From Promethearchaeota archaeon (GTDB taxonomy: Archaea; Asgardarchaeota; Lokiarchaeia; Sigynarchaeales; SOKP01): DNA of 64,000 nucleotides. The position numbers were made by a program, and so were the translations under genes. Location: NCBI GenBank assembly GCA_019057775.1, contig JAHLWT010000307.1:62001-126000 (forward strand). Direction: 5' to 3'. A model generated the notes under the pieces. That model ran no database searches, was not told the origin of the DNA, and saw only the letters and a list, made by a program, of their open reading frames with translations. Positions 17,027 to 26,472 of the stretch are shown piece by piece. How positions within the stretch are numbered: position 1 is the first letter of the stretch; every line of letters starts with the position of its first letter.

Positions 17027-18160
17027 TCAATTTGTGGAGATAAAACCCTCTGTCCTTTTTAATTTTTCTTTGCTGAAACTAATTATTTGAGCTAACATTT
17101 TTGATTTTTCAATCGAAGAATTAAGTTCAAATGGTTCCTTTATATAACCTTTATTTTTGGCAAGATCGTAAATTTCTTCTCCTGTTTTTGTACGGATCAA
17201 TGTAGTTGTAAAACCTTCTTTAGATCCTAACCCACCGAAAGAAATATCTGCGTAAAAATTAGAAAAATTCTCACATCTTCGACAAGCATGTCTCATAATA
17301 TCTTTTAATTCTGAAAATTCTATATTTAATGGTTCATCCCGATTTTTAAGGTAAATTATTAAATTTTCTTTAATATTCATTTTTTCAATATCATTAAAGG
17401 AAAATTTGAACCGTTCCTCTATTCTTGCTTTAGCGGCATCATCAAATTTAAAATTTTCATAGCAGAAGAGCCCTAGTGTGCATTCCACAATATGAGCCGG
17501 GATAATTTTAAGTTCTTGCATTTTTCTTATAGAGTGAATTTGACAAGGAACTCCTACTACAGCAATTTTCATAGAATCTGAAAGAACCACCTTTTTTAAC
17601 TCTGAAATTGTTGAAACAAATGTGTTATACTTTCCCAATTCCGAAACAGGACTTTTTAACTCAAAATTTGTTCCTGTTGCTTCTAAAAGTTCCTCTTTAG
17701 TTTTTGCGAAAAATGGAATCCTGCTGAAAGAATTAACTCTTTTTGAAACTAATGCCCCATTAATCAATTTATTTTCTAATAATGCCGTTAGAATTGCTGT
17801 AACCATACCTCCATCTGTAGCCATTTTTCGTATTTCAGGATCAGATGCTTGAGCTGTAACAATTTTGGTCCAGTTACCGATCGGATCTTTATATTTATAT
17901 TTCTTATTCAATTCTTTATTTAATTCATGTGTTTCAGGACAAATTAAATAGCAAATACCACAATGTAAGCAATTGTCTTTATTAGAATAATATGGAATAC
18001 CATCTTCACCGATGCTAATTGCACCGATATCTGCTGCAGAACAAAAGCTAACACATCCACCACATTCTCCACAAATATCTTTCTCATGAACTTCTTTAAC
18101 TAAATCTTCAAAAGATTTAGGTTCTATATCTCCTGGTATTGTAGGTTGATTTTCAGCCAT
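17027..18160 (-). CDS. FrhB/FdhB-family flavoprotein with N-terminal ferredoxin domain
   Basis: This 377-residue protein belongs to the coenzyme F420 hydrogenase/dehydrogenase beta-subunit family. Residues about 34-75 hold two [4Fe-4S] sets (CGECGGCVSFC and CLHCGICYLICP). Then come the family blocks ATDGGMVTAILTALLE, VGVPCQIHSIRKM and a C-terminal cysteine region CRRCENFSNFYADISFGG. Members bind FAD and exchange electrons between F420 (or another carrier) and Fe-S proteins. It is divergent from the Hdr/MvhD/MetVF cluster, with about 280 AT-rich bases between, and plausibly serves as an electron input for it. The electron carrier cannot be decided from sequence. Confidence 0.88.
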   Translation of the reverse strand: MAENQPTIPGDIEPKSFEDLVKEVHEKDICGECGGCVSFCSAADIGAISIGEDGIPYYSNKDNCLHCGICYLICPETHELNKELNKKYKYKDPIGNWTKIVTAQASDPEIRKMATDGGMVTAILTALLENKLINGALVSKRVNSFSRIPFFAKTKEELLEATGTNFELKSPVSELGKYNTFVSTISELKKVVLSDSMKIAVVGVPCQIHSIRKMQELKIIPAHIVECTLGLFCYENFKFDDAAKARIEERFKFSFNDIEKMNIKENLIIYLKNRDEPLNIEFSELKDIMRHACRRCENFSNFYADISFGGLGSKEGFTTTLIRTKTGEEIYDLAKNKGYIKEPFELNSSIEKSKMLAQIISFSKEKLKRTEGFISTN

Positions 18161-18440
18161 AATTTACACTGCTTTCTATTTTTTTTTATTTAAATAATTT
18201 ATAATAATATTTCTAATAATTTTTATGTTATCTCATACCTTTTTTGATCTTTTTTCAATTCTTACATTATTAAAAAAAGTCAAAAAAAGGTTATATTTTT
18301 AAAAAAAGTTAATAAAATCTGAAATGGTTAAAAAATTTTGAATATTATATGTAAATGTGGCAATATTATGATTAGGTTTTAATAAATTATAATAAAATTA
18401 AAAAGAAAAATTACTTTCTCTTTGAAAAAAGGTTAAAAAA

Positions 18441-18656
18441 ATGCGGATGGTCGACTATGAATTTAGGCAAGAAATCATAAAAAAGGAATTTTCATTAAAT
18501 TACTGTTATCAATGTGGAACTTGTTCCAGTACCTGCCCTGTAGCCCTTGCTACAGAAGGAGGATATAACCCTCGAAAGATAATAGAAGAATCGCTATAGG
18601 GGTTCGAGGACTTATTAAAAATTTATGGTAAAGTTAGTGAATATAATGGTAAATAA
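18441..18656 (+). pseudogene. HdrC-like N-terminal fragment, interrupted by an in-frame TAG
   Basis: An ATG at 18441 opens a 52-codon frame ending at TAG (18597-18599). It contains one full HdrC-type cluster motif, CYQCGTCSSTCPVALAT, followed by YNPRKIIEESL, the normal continuation of HdrC. Past the TAG the same frame continues GFEDLLKIYG, which again looks like HdrC, to a TAA at 18654-18656; the second cysteine motif of HdrC is missing. The next gene supplies a complete HdrC/B protein, so this looks like a duplicated, decayed 5' end. A functional one-cluster mini-ferredoxin of 52 residues is the alternative. Confidence 0.55.
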
Positions 18657-19902
18657 TATTAAAAATCTAATTAAAAGTTCTGATTTAGATCCGAATTTAA
18701 TTAAAGAAATGTCTGAAGCTGAAGAAACAAAAACTCTATTTGCTTGTTTTGAATGTGGGATGTGTACTTCGAGTTGCCCTGTTGGGGAGCAATTTACTTT
18801 AAATCCCCATCAAATGATTCGATTAACAGCTTTTGGAGCAAGTAAACAGATTTTAGATGATAAAGTTCTACGATATTGCTTAACATGTAGGATTTGTCAG
18901 GAATATTGTCCCCAAAATGTAGATTTTATTGAATTTATAAAATTAGCTAGAAGACTTTTAATCAATAAAGGAATTGAGTATGAAGAAACTCATGATGGAA
19001 TCTTAACTATTATTTCTGAAATACAAGCAAATCGTCCATCTGGTTATAAAATACCATCGGATTTAGTCCCAGAGGGTTATAAAATATCTAAAAAAGGAAA
19101 AATTGCATATTTTTTTGGATGTTTACCAATTTTAGATATTGTTTTTGATAGTTTACATATCAATTTACTAGAAATAGCACAAAATGGAATAAAAATTTTA
19201 AACAAAGTGCTTGAACAACCACCAGTTATTATTGAAAATATAAAATGTTGTGGACATGATGCCCTTTGGAAAGGACATTTTGAGACTTTTAAAAAATTGG
19301 CAGAACATAATATATATGAAATCAATAAATTAGGAATAGAAACTATTATTACAACTTGCGCGGAATGTTATCGAACTCTGAAATTAGATTACCCAAAATA
19401 TGTTAAAAATGTCAATTTTAATGTTATTCACCTTTCTGAATTAATTGCTGATAAAATCAACAATAATCAATTAAAATTTTCAGAGACCCATAATATTACA
19501 GCTACATATCACGACCCTTGTAGATTAGGAAGGCATATGAATGTTTACTCACCACCTAGAGAAATCCTTGCCAGTATGGAGGAATATGGAGTGAATTTTA
19601 ATGAAATGAAAAGATCTCAGGAAAATGCCCCATGTTGTGGAGTGAGTTGCTTCTTAAATTGTAATGATCTTTCTCGGGCTTTACAAGTTGATAGACTAAC
19701 TGAAGCTAAAAATGTTGCCGATTTGATGGTAACTACTTGTCCGAAATGCCAGATCCATTATTCTTGTGTGTTAAATGATAAAAAAGAAAATGATTCAGAT
19801 GTAATTGAAATTGGAATTTCTGACATAACCAATTTAATAGCTAAAGTAATGGGTTTATATAATAAAGAAGAAAAAATAAAAGAGAAAGAGGGAGATAAAT
19901 GA
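18625..19902 (+). CDS. Fused HdrC/HdrB-like heterodisulfide reductase subunit (HdrD type)
   Basis: This 425-residue protein joins an HdrC-like ferredoxin part (CFECGMCTSSCPVG and CLTCRICQEYCPQ, about 38-97) to two CCG domains as in HdrB/HdrD and GlpC. The CCG motifs are visible as GCLP...IKCCGHDA...CAECYRT and DPCRLGRH...APCCGVSC...CPKCQIHY, complete for two non-cubane-type cluster sites. In methanogens this module reduces CoM-S-S-CoB; in non-methanogens it probably acts on another disulfide or as an electron conduit. The ATG at 18646 is an alternative start. Its stop overlaps the ATG of the HdrA-GltD gene. Confidence 0.88.
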   Translation: MVKLVNIMVNNIKNLIKSSDLDPNLIKEMSEAEETKTLFACFECGMCTSSCPVGEQFTLNPHQMIRLTAFGASKQILDDKVLRYCLTCRICQEYCPQNVDFIEFIKLARRLLINKGIEYEETHDGILTIISEIQANRPSGYKIPSDLVPEGYKISKKGKIAYFFGCLPILDIVFDSLHINLLEIAQNGIKILNKVLEQPPVIIENIKCCGHDALWKGHFETFKKLAEHNIYEINKLGIETIITTCAECYRTLKLDYPKYVKNVNFNVIHLSELIADKINNNQLKFSETHNITATYHDPCRLGRHMNVYSPPREILASMEEYGVNFNEMKRSQENAPCCGVSCFLNCNDLSRALQVDRLTEAKNVADLMVTTCPKCQIHYSCVLNDKKENDSDVIEIGISDITNLIAKVMGLYNKEEKIKEKEGDK

Positions 19903-22211
19903 TAAGCATACAAAATCAAGAGAAAGCTGTTCTGGTAGTTGGAGCGGGAATTGGTGGTTGTCAAGCTGCATTAGATATGGCAGATTCAGGTTATAAGGTT
20001 TATTTAATAGATAAATATCCATCAATTGAAGAGGCTCTAAGAAAATCAGAAACAACATTTTCAATAAAAGACTGTAGTAATTGTTTGTACCCCTCAAAAT
20101 TTGTGGGGGTTGATAAACATCCTAATATTGAATTAATACCTAATGCAGAAGTCGTGAGTTTAGAAGGAAAACCAGGTAATTTTAAAGCCACAATCAGAAG
20201 AGCTTCCACAAATTTACTCAAAGAAAAGAATAATATTTTATCTGAATGTGTTCAGAAATGTGAAGTTCAAATTCCTGATGAGCTTCCATACCCTCAAGAC
20301 ACGGCTTTAAAGATATTAGTAGAAGAACGGAGAATTCCTCCATGTGAAAATGGATGCCCCGCGCATGTCAAGAGTCAAGAATATATTGATTTAATTGCTA
20401 AAGAAGAGTATGAACAATCACTAAACCTTATTAGAGAGAGATGCCCCCTACCCGCCGTTATAGGGCGTATATGTCCTCATCCCTGTGAGGATGTTTGTAA
20501 TAGAGGAGAGATCGATGAAGTAGTGAATATCTGTGGATTAAAAAGATTTGTTGCAGATTATGTAAGGGAAAACATTATAGAAAAAATAAACATATTGGAA
20601 GATAAGAAGAAGGAGAAAGTTGCTATTGTTGGGTCAGGTCCTTCAGGGCTTACCGTTGCCTATCACTTAGCTAGACGTGGTTATCCTGTCACCATTTTTG
20701 AGAGAGAATCAGTTGCAGGTGGTATGCTTAGATTGGGTATACCAGATTATAGATTACCACCAGATATTTTGAATGCTGATATAGAACATATTAAAAAGTA
20801 TGGGGTTGAAATAAAGACAAATACCCCAGTAGGTTCTTCAGGACAATCACTTAAGGATTTGCGTAAAAATTTTAACGCTGTTTATATAGGAGTTGGGTTG
20901 CAAAATAGTCGAAAATTAAATATTGAAGGCGAAGATCTTGAGAATATCACATACGGAATTGAATTTCTTAAGAAATGTAGCTTAGGGAAAGATCTTATTA
21001 TTGGTAAAATAATTTTGGTAATTGGAGGTGGAGATGTAGCTGTTGATGTTGCAAGATCTGCTCTAAGAAAAGGGGCTGAAGAAGTTCATATGATAATGCT
21101 TGAATCTGAAGATATAATACCTGCTCATTCATGGGAGGTAGAGGAAGCACGGGAAGAGGGAATTATATTTCATACAAGTAGAGGCCCTAAGAGGTTTTTA
21201 GGCGAGGGTGGTAAAGTTAAAGGTGTAGAAATGCTCATTTGTACTTCAGTATTTGATGAAGATGGGCGTTTTAACCCAGTTTTTGAAGCATGCTCAGAGG
21301 GGATTGTTGAGGGGGATATGGTTATTGTTGCTATAGGTCAGACTTATGATTTAGATTTTTTAGATAAAGAAATTAAAGGTGGTAGAGGTATTGAAATTAA
21401 CAATAACAATTTTCAAACTTCTATGGCTGGTGTGTTTGCTGGAGGGGAAATTGTATCAGGTCCAGGTTCTGCAATAGAAGCAATAGCAGCAGGGAATAAA
21501 GCAGCGATTGCTATAGAAAAATATTTGAAAGGTGAAGATATCTCAAGTATTCAAGATACCATTCCTGATTATAAAGAGGAAGATCTCGCGACAATAGATG
21601 ATATTTCCAAAATTGAAAGAATTTTACATGAACCAAGAAAAAATAATAAAATTATTTCTTCAGATGAACGTAAAAAAACTTTTAAAGAAATTACAATTGG
21701 AATGGATAAGAATATAGCTCTAGAAGAGGCTGAACGCTGCTTTAGCTGTGGAATCTGTACTGAATGCTTTAGATATGTGAATGCTTGCATAGGAGTTCCA
21801 TTATCCTATGAACAGTCAGAAGATACATCTATTATTAATATAGAATCCGTTATATTATCGCCTGGAGAAGCATGGTTAGTATGTTATCAGCTCCGAATAG
21901 GGACTAATTATAGGTGGAAAATTTTAAGTCCTATAGCTTCAGTAGATGAAAAAAAATGTATTGGATGTGGACAATGCCGGGATATATGCATATTTGAAGC
22001 TATTAACAAAATTGAAACATTAGTAGAATTTAAAGCCATTAGAGATGCATTTGAATCGTCAATAGCATTAAATCGCTATAAATCTGAAGTAAATTCCGAA
22101 AAATGTATTGGATGTGGAGCTTGTATAACGATTTGTCCAGTTGGAGCAATGTCCTTTAAATATTTTCCAACTCAACAAATACCAAGCATAATAAAATTAT
22201 ATTCAAAATAA
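19899..22211 (+). CDS. HdrA-like/GltD-like chimeric flavoprotein with ferredoxin tail
   Basis: This 770-residue protein opens like HdrA (VLVVGAGIGGCQAALDMADS and a degenerate DCSNCLYPSKF, residues 7-85). Where HdrA would carry its first ferredoxin sites, a GltD/NfnB-type module follows: Fer4_20-like CENGCPAHVKSQEY and CPHPCEDVCNRGEI, then VAIVGSGPSGLTVAYHLARR (FAD), VIGGGDVAVDVARSALRKGA (NAD(P)H) and GVFAGGEIVSGPGSAIEAIAAG. An HdrA-like VILSPGEAW strand returns at about 655, and two [4Fe-4S] motifs (CIGCGQCRDIC, CIGCGACITICP) end the chain. It could bring NAD(P)H electrons into the Hdr complex. It overlaps the upstream gene and has a GAGGGAG ribosome site. Confidence 0.88.
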   Translation: MISIQNQEKAVLVVGAGIGGCQAALDMADSGYKVYLIDKYPSIEEALRKSETTFSIKDCSNCLYPSKFVGVDKHPNIELIPNAEVVSLEGKPGNFKATIRRASTNLLKEKNNILSECVQKCEVQIPDELPYPQDTALKILVEERRIPPCENGCPAHVKSQEYIDLIAKEEYEQSLNLIRERCPLPAVIGRICPHPCEDVCNRGEIDEVVNICGLKRFVADYVRENIIEKINILEDKKKEKVAIVGSGPSGLTVAYHLARRGYPVTIFERESVAGGMLRLGIPDYRLPPDILNADIEHIKKYGVEIKTNTPVGSSGQSLKDLRKNFNAVYIGVGLQNSRKLNIEGEDLENITYGIEFLKKCSLGKDLIIGKIILVIGGGDVAVDVARSALRKGAEEVHMIMLESEDIIPAHSWEVEEAREEGIIFHTSRGPKRFLGEGGKVKGVEMLICTSVFDEDGRFNPVFEACSEGIVEGDMVIVAIGQTYDLDFLDKEIKGGRGIEINNNNFQTSMAGVFAGGEIVSGPGSAIEAIAAGNKAAIAIEKYLKGEDISSIQDTIPDYKEEDLATIDDISKIERILHEPRKNNKIISSDERKKTFKEITIGMDKNIALEEAERCFSCGICTECFRYVNACIGVPLSYEQSEDTSIINIESVILSPGEAWLVCYQLRIGTNYRWKILSPIASVDEKKCIGCGQCRDICIFEAINKIETLVEFKAIRDAFESSIALNRYKSEVNSEKCIGCGACITICPVGAMSFKYFPTQQIPSIIKLYSK

Positions 22212-22215
22212 AGGG

Positions 22216-22647
22216 ATGAATGAATTGAGTAAAAAAACGAAAAAGTTTGATCCTAAAATTGTTGCTTATATGTGTAATTGGTGTGGTTATGAAAGAGAAG
22301 ACTTAGAGGGAATGGATAGTTTGAGATTCTCTCCATCTATAAGAATTATAAGATTAATGTGTTCTGGAAGAGTTCACCCTGCATTAATACTTGATACATT
22401 AAATCATGGCAGTGATGGTGTTTTAGTATGTGGTTGTCATGAGGGAAATTGTCATTATATTTCTGGAAATATAAAAGCTGAGGAAGGAATCAAAAAGGTT
22501 AAAAAGTTGCTAGAGTTATTGAGAATTGAAACTGACAGAGTTAGATTAGAATGGATTTCACCCTCAGAAAGAGCTAAATTTTCAGATATTGTAAAAGATT
22601 TTATTGAACAGCTTATTTCATTAGGACCAATTAATATTGAAAGTTAG
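22216..22647 (+). CDS. mvhD: MvhD-like iron-sulfur protein (HdrF type)
   Basis: This 143-residue protein is the delta-subunit type that passes electrons between hydrogenases or other dehydrogenases and HdrA through a [2Fe-2S] cluster. Diagnostic are YMCNWCGYERED, IRIIRLMCSGRVHP and VCGCHEGNCHYISGN. It lies 4 bases after the HdrA-GltD gene and its 3' end nearly touches the next HdrA, so it belongs to the same transcript. It is one of three MvhD modules in the cluster. Confidence 0.93.
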   Translation: MNELSKKTKKFDPKIVAYMCNWCGYEREDLEGMDSLRFSPSIRIIRLMCSGRVHPALILDTLNHGSDGVLVCGCHEGNCHYISGNIKAEEGIKKVKKLLELLRIETDRVRLEWISPSERAKFSDIVKDFIEQLISLGPINIES

Positions 22648-22660
22648 GATACGATATAAT

Positions 22661-25600
22661 ATGATAAAGAATAATGATCCTGAAAAACAGGTATTGGTAA
22701 TTGGGGGTGGTGTAGCTGGAATATCTGCCGCCTTAGATCTTGCAGATCAAGGTCAATTTGTTTATTTAGTGGAAAAGAAGTCTTCAATAGGAGGTAAAAT
22801 GGCTCAGTTGGATAAAACTTTTCCTACATTAGATTGTTCAATATGTATTTTAGCACCTAAAATGGTTGAATGTGGTCGCCATCCTCGAATTAAACTTTTA
22901 ACTTATTCAGAAGTAAAAAGTATTTCTGGCAAAGTAGGTAATTTCAAGGTTAAAGTGCTTGAAAAGGCGCGTTTTGTAATAAAAGATGCTTGTGTAAATT
23001 GTGGAAAATGTGCTGAAAAATGTCCTATGAGAGTTGATGACGAATTTGATGTGAAATTAAGAAAACGAAGAGCTATTTATCCATATTTTATTCAAGGAGT
23101 TCCTGCGATTATGACGATCGATAAAGAAAAATGTCTATGGTTTACAAAAAATGCATGCAGAATATGTGAAAAGACTTGTGATAGCGATGCAATTGATTTC
23201 GACCAAGAAGATAAAGAAATTGAATTTAATGTAGCTTCCATTATCGTTGCTACTGGTTTTGATCTTATAGATGTTTCCTCATTAGAGATGTACGGATATG
23301 GTAAATATAAAAATGTTGTAGTATCTATGGAATACGAGCGAATTATGTGTGCATCAGGACCAACTAAAGGTGAAATAGTAAGACTTTTTGATAATAAACA
23401 TCCACATAAGATAGGTTTTATTCTTTGTGTTGGGTCTAGAAATGTTGGGTTAAAACCTTATTGCTCTAAGATTTGTTGTATGTATGCTACAAAAGAAGCA
23501 ATTTTAACGATGGAACACCTTCCTGATGCAGAGATTTTAGTATATTATAACGACTTACGCACTATCGGAAAGAACCATAATGAATTCATTGAAAGAGCAA
23601 AGAATGAGTATAAAGTTCATTATATTAAAGGATTACCTAATAAAATTTATGAAGATCCAGAAACAAAGGATTTAAAAATAAGACACACAGATTTTACAAC
23701 AGGGGAAGTTAAATTTGAAGCAGTAGATATGGTAGTTCTATTTCCCGCAGTTATACCTAGCAAAGGATCAAAGGAATTGAACGAAATATTAGGAGTTGAA
23801 ACAGATGAACATGGTTTTATTAAGACAGCATTGTCAACCAATAATATTGAAACCAATATCCCTGGAATTTATGTATGTGGAAGTGCTCATGGTCCAGAAG
23901 ATATTTCAACCTCTGTAGCTGAGGCTAGTGGAGCTGCAAGTAAAGCCGCCAGTAGAACATCCGTAGTTATAGCTGAAGAAATAAAAGAAGATGTTATTGA
24001 AAAAAAAATATCTAAAGATGATCCTTTACGAATCGGTGTTTTTGTCTGTCATTGTGGAAGTAATATTGCAGGTTTTGTAGATGTTGAAAAGATAGCTGAA
24101 GAAATTAAAACTGTTCCTGATGTGGCTTATGTAGAAAGGAATTTATATACTTGTTCGGAAGAATCTCAGAATAGTATAGTGGCGGCAATTGAAGAATATG
24201 ATTTAAATAGAGTTATTATTGCATCATGTACTCCTAGAACCCATCTTCCGCTATTTCAAGGGACTTGTCGTAAAGCGGGTCTTAATCCCTATCTTGTTTT
24301 ATTCGCAAGTATAAGAGAATTAGTCAGCTGGGTTCATATGCATGAGCCAGAAAAAGCAACTGAAAAAGCGAAAGAACAGATCTTAATGTCTATTGCAAAG
24401 TCTCGTCTTTTAGAGCCATTATACGATATTAAAGTTAAAGTATTACCAGCTGCGTTAGTTATTGGTGGAGGGATTGCCGGCATGACTTCTTCATTGGCTA
24501 TTGCAAAAAAAGGATTTAAAGTATATATCGTTGAGCGGGAGGAAAATCTTGGAGGGTTCATTCGGAACTTAAAGACAATTGATATGGAGGGGACTAGTTC
24601 AGAACAAATACTAAATCCAGTAATTCAAGCAATAAAGACAAATCCTAATATAGAAATTTTTACATCCTCAACTATAAAAACTGTAAGTGGTTCAATAGGG
24701 AATTTTCAAGTAATTATTGTGCAGAACGGAAAAGAAAATGAAATAGAAATCGGTACAATTATTGTTGCTGTGGGCGGACAAGAATTTAAACCAAACGGAT
24801 ATTACTTTTATAAAGAAAATAAAAATGTCTTTACAAATTTAGAATTTGAAGATTTAATTGGAAATAAGCAATTACAGGATGCTGAATCAATAGCATTCAT
24901 TCAATGTGTCGGTTCCCGTGAAAAAGAAGGAAGAACTTATTGTTCATTGACTTGTTGTGCTGAATCTATTAAAAATGCATTAAAAGTTAAGAAGCTATAT
25001 CCTAACTCTCAAATTTTCATATTATATCGAGATATTAGAGTATTTTACGAAGAAGAACTTGAATATAGAAAAGCTAGAGAAATAGGGATTAATTTTATAC
25101 AATATAGCCCCGAAAATCCCCCCATCTTGAAAAATATTAATAATAAATTAGTATTAGAAGTATTTGATTCTTTGACAAGAATGAATTTTGAATTATCTTT
25201 AAACAAGATAGTGCTTGCTACTCCTTTAATAGCGTGGGAGGAAAATAAAAAATTATCTGAGATGTTAAAAATCCCCTTAGATAGTAATGGATTCTTTTTA
25301 GAAGCACATCCTAAATTAAGACCCATCGATTTTGCTACAGATGGAATTTTCCTTTGCGGAACTGCTCATAGTCCTAAAAATATAACAGAATCTATAAGTC
25401 AAGCTCTGGGAGCGGCATCCAGAGCCTTAATACCATTAATGAACGGTAAAGCAATAGCAGAAGGTTCTACTGCTGAAGTTAATGAAGATATTTGTATAGG
25501 CTGTGAGGCATGCATCAAAATTTGTCCCTATAATGCAATATCAAAAGAAGAAGACACAGATACAGTGGTTGTCAATAAAGTGCTTTGTAAAGGTTGTGGG

Positions 25601-25699
25601 GTATGTGCTGCGAGTTGTCCACAAAATGCAATAATTATTAACCACTTTACGCATGATCAGATTTTTGCACAAATAATAACATGTGGAGGCGAAGATTAA
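22661..25699 (+). CDS. hdrA: HdrA, long form with two FAD domains
   Basis: This 1012-residue protein is about 1.5 times a classical HdrA. The first half has VLVIGGGVAGISAALDLAD, the HdrA hallmark QLDKTFPTLDCSICILAPKM and inserted ferredoxin sites (CVNCGKCAEKCP; CRICEKTC). A middle HdrA block includes VFVCHCGSNIAGFVDV and IASCTPRTHLPLFQ. A second FAD fold begins at VIGGGIAGMTSSLAIAKKG (about 605), followed by a C-terminal two-cluster ferredoxin (CIGCEACIKICP, CKGCGVCAASCP). HdrA performs flavin-based electron bifurcation. I take the ATG at 22661; an upstream TTG overlaps mvhD. It is followed directly by another MvhD gene. Confidence 0.93.
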   Translation: MIKNNDPEKQVLVIGGGVAGISAALDLADQGQFVYLVEKKSSIGGKMAQLDKTFPTLDCSICILAPKMVECGRHPRIKLLTYSEVKSISGKVGNFKVKVLEKARFVIKDACVNCGKCAEKCPMRVDDEFDVKLRKRRAIYPYFIQGVPAIMTIDKEKCLWFTKNACRICEKTCDSDAIDFDQEDKEIEFNVASIIVATGFDLIDVSSLEMYGYGKYKNVVVSMEYERIMCASGPTKGEIVRLFDNKHPHKIGFILCVGSRNVGLKPYCSKICCMYATKEAILTMEHLPDAEILVYYNDLRTIGKNHNEFIERAKNEYKVHYIKGLPNKIYEDPETKDLKIRHTDFTTGEVKFEAVDMVVLFPAVIPSKGSKELNEILGVETDEHGFIKTALSTNNIETNIPGIYVCGSAHGPEDISTSVAEASGAASKAASRTSVVIAEEIKEDVIEKKISKDDPLRIGVFVCHCGSNIAGFVDVEKIAEEIKTVPDVAYVERNLYTCSEESQNSIVAAIEEYDLNRVIIASCTPRTHLPLFQGTCRKAGLNPYLVLFASIRELVSWVHMHEPEKATEKAKEQILMSIAKSRLLEPLYDIKVKVLPAALVIGGGIAGMTSSLAIAKKGFKVYIVEREENLGGFIRNLKTIDMEGTSSEQILNPVIQAIKTNPNIEIFTSSTIKTVSGSIGNFQVIIVQNGKENEIEIGTIIVAVGGQEFKPNGYYFYKENKNVFTNLEFEDLIGNKQLQDAESIAFIQCVGSREKEGRTYCSLTCCAESIKNALKVKKLYPNSQIFILYRDIRVFYEEELEYRKAREIGINFIQYSPENPPILKNINNKLVLEVFDSLTRMNFELSLNKIVLATPLIAWEENKKLSEMLKIPLDSNGFFLEAHPKLRPIDFATDGIFLCGTAHSPKNITESISQALGAASRALIPLMNGKAIAEGSTAEVNEDICIGCEACIKICPYNAISKEEDTDTVVVNKVLCKGCGVCAASCPQNAIIINHFTHDQIFAQIITCGGED

Positions 25700-26470
25700 A
25701 TGGAGTTTGAACCAAAAATTCTAGGCTTTTTATGTAATTGGTGTTCCTATGCTGGAGCTGATTTAGCGGGGGTTAGTCGAATCCAATATCCTACAAATAT
25801 TAGAGTAATTCGAGTAATGTGCTCTGGGATGGTTGATCCTGTGTTTATAGCAGAAGCCTTCATACGAGGCATTGATGGAGTGCTTGTTTTAGGATGTCAC
25901 TTAGGAGATTGCCATTATATAAGCGGCAATTATGAAACTGAATTAAAAATGAAAATGCTAAGTAGAGTATTAGATTTTATAAATTTTTCCGACCGTTTTC
26001 GTCTTGATTGGGTTTCTGCTTCAGAAGGTAATAAATTTGCACAGCTTGTTGGAGAATTTACAGAACATATTCGTAAATTAGGCCCATCTCCAATAAAAGA
26101 TAAACAAATGAAAAAAAAAATAATTGATAATCTTAAAGCTATTAAAAACACTTTATTTGATAAAAAACTTAGAGGCTTAGTTGCAAGACAAAGAGAATTA
26201 ATTACGGAAGGAAATGTATATGGTGAAGTGATACCATTGGAAAAATATGAGAAAATCCTTGATGATGCTATTCAAAATGAATTTATTCGTCATAGAATTT
26301 TGGAAAAAATAAAAGAAAAGGGTAAATCTGTCCCTGAGATATCGAGAGAAATAAATGTTGAATCTCATAAAGTTTTACAACATATTGTAACATTGAGAGC
26401 TCGAGGGTTAGTCGATGTGGATGAAATAAATGAAGAAATTCCAACATTCATTTCAATTAAGGAGGGGTAA
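25700..26470 (+). CDS. MvhD domain fused to a C-terminal winged-helix-like domain
   Basis: Residues 1-130 of this 256-residue protein are a standard MvhD domain (FLCNWCSYAGADLAGVSR, VIRVMCSGMVDP, VLGCHLGDCHYISGNY). The rest is unlike a redox protein: a basic helical linker (about 150-190) and then EKIKEKGKSVPEISREINVE, HKVLQHIVTLRARGLVDVDE, which reads as a helix-turn-helix/winged helix with EIPTFISIKEG as the wing. It starts 1 base after the hdrA stop and is followed by a strong AAGGAGG site for the next gene. The DNA-binding-like domain may be structural or may sense redox state; both are inference. Confidence 0.88.
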   Translation: MEFEPKILGFLCNWCSYAGADLAGVSRIQYPTNIRVIRVMCSGMVDPVFIAEAFIRGIDGVLVLGCHLGDCHYISGNYETELKMKMLSRVLDFINFSDRFRLDWVSASEGNKFAQLVGEFTEHIRKLGPSPIKDKQMKKKIIDNLKAIKNTLFDKKLRGLVARQRELITEGNVYGEVIPLEKYEKILDDAIQNEFIRHRILEKIKEKGKSVPEISREINVESHKVLQHIVTLRARGLVDVDEINEEIPTFISIKEG

Positions 26471-26472
26471 AA

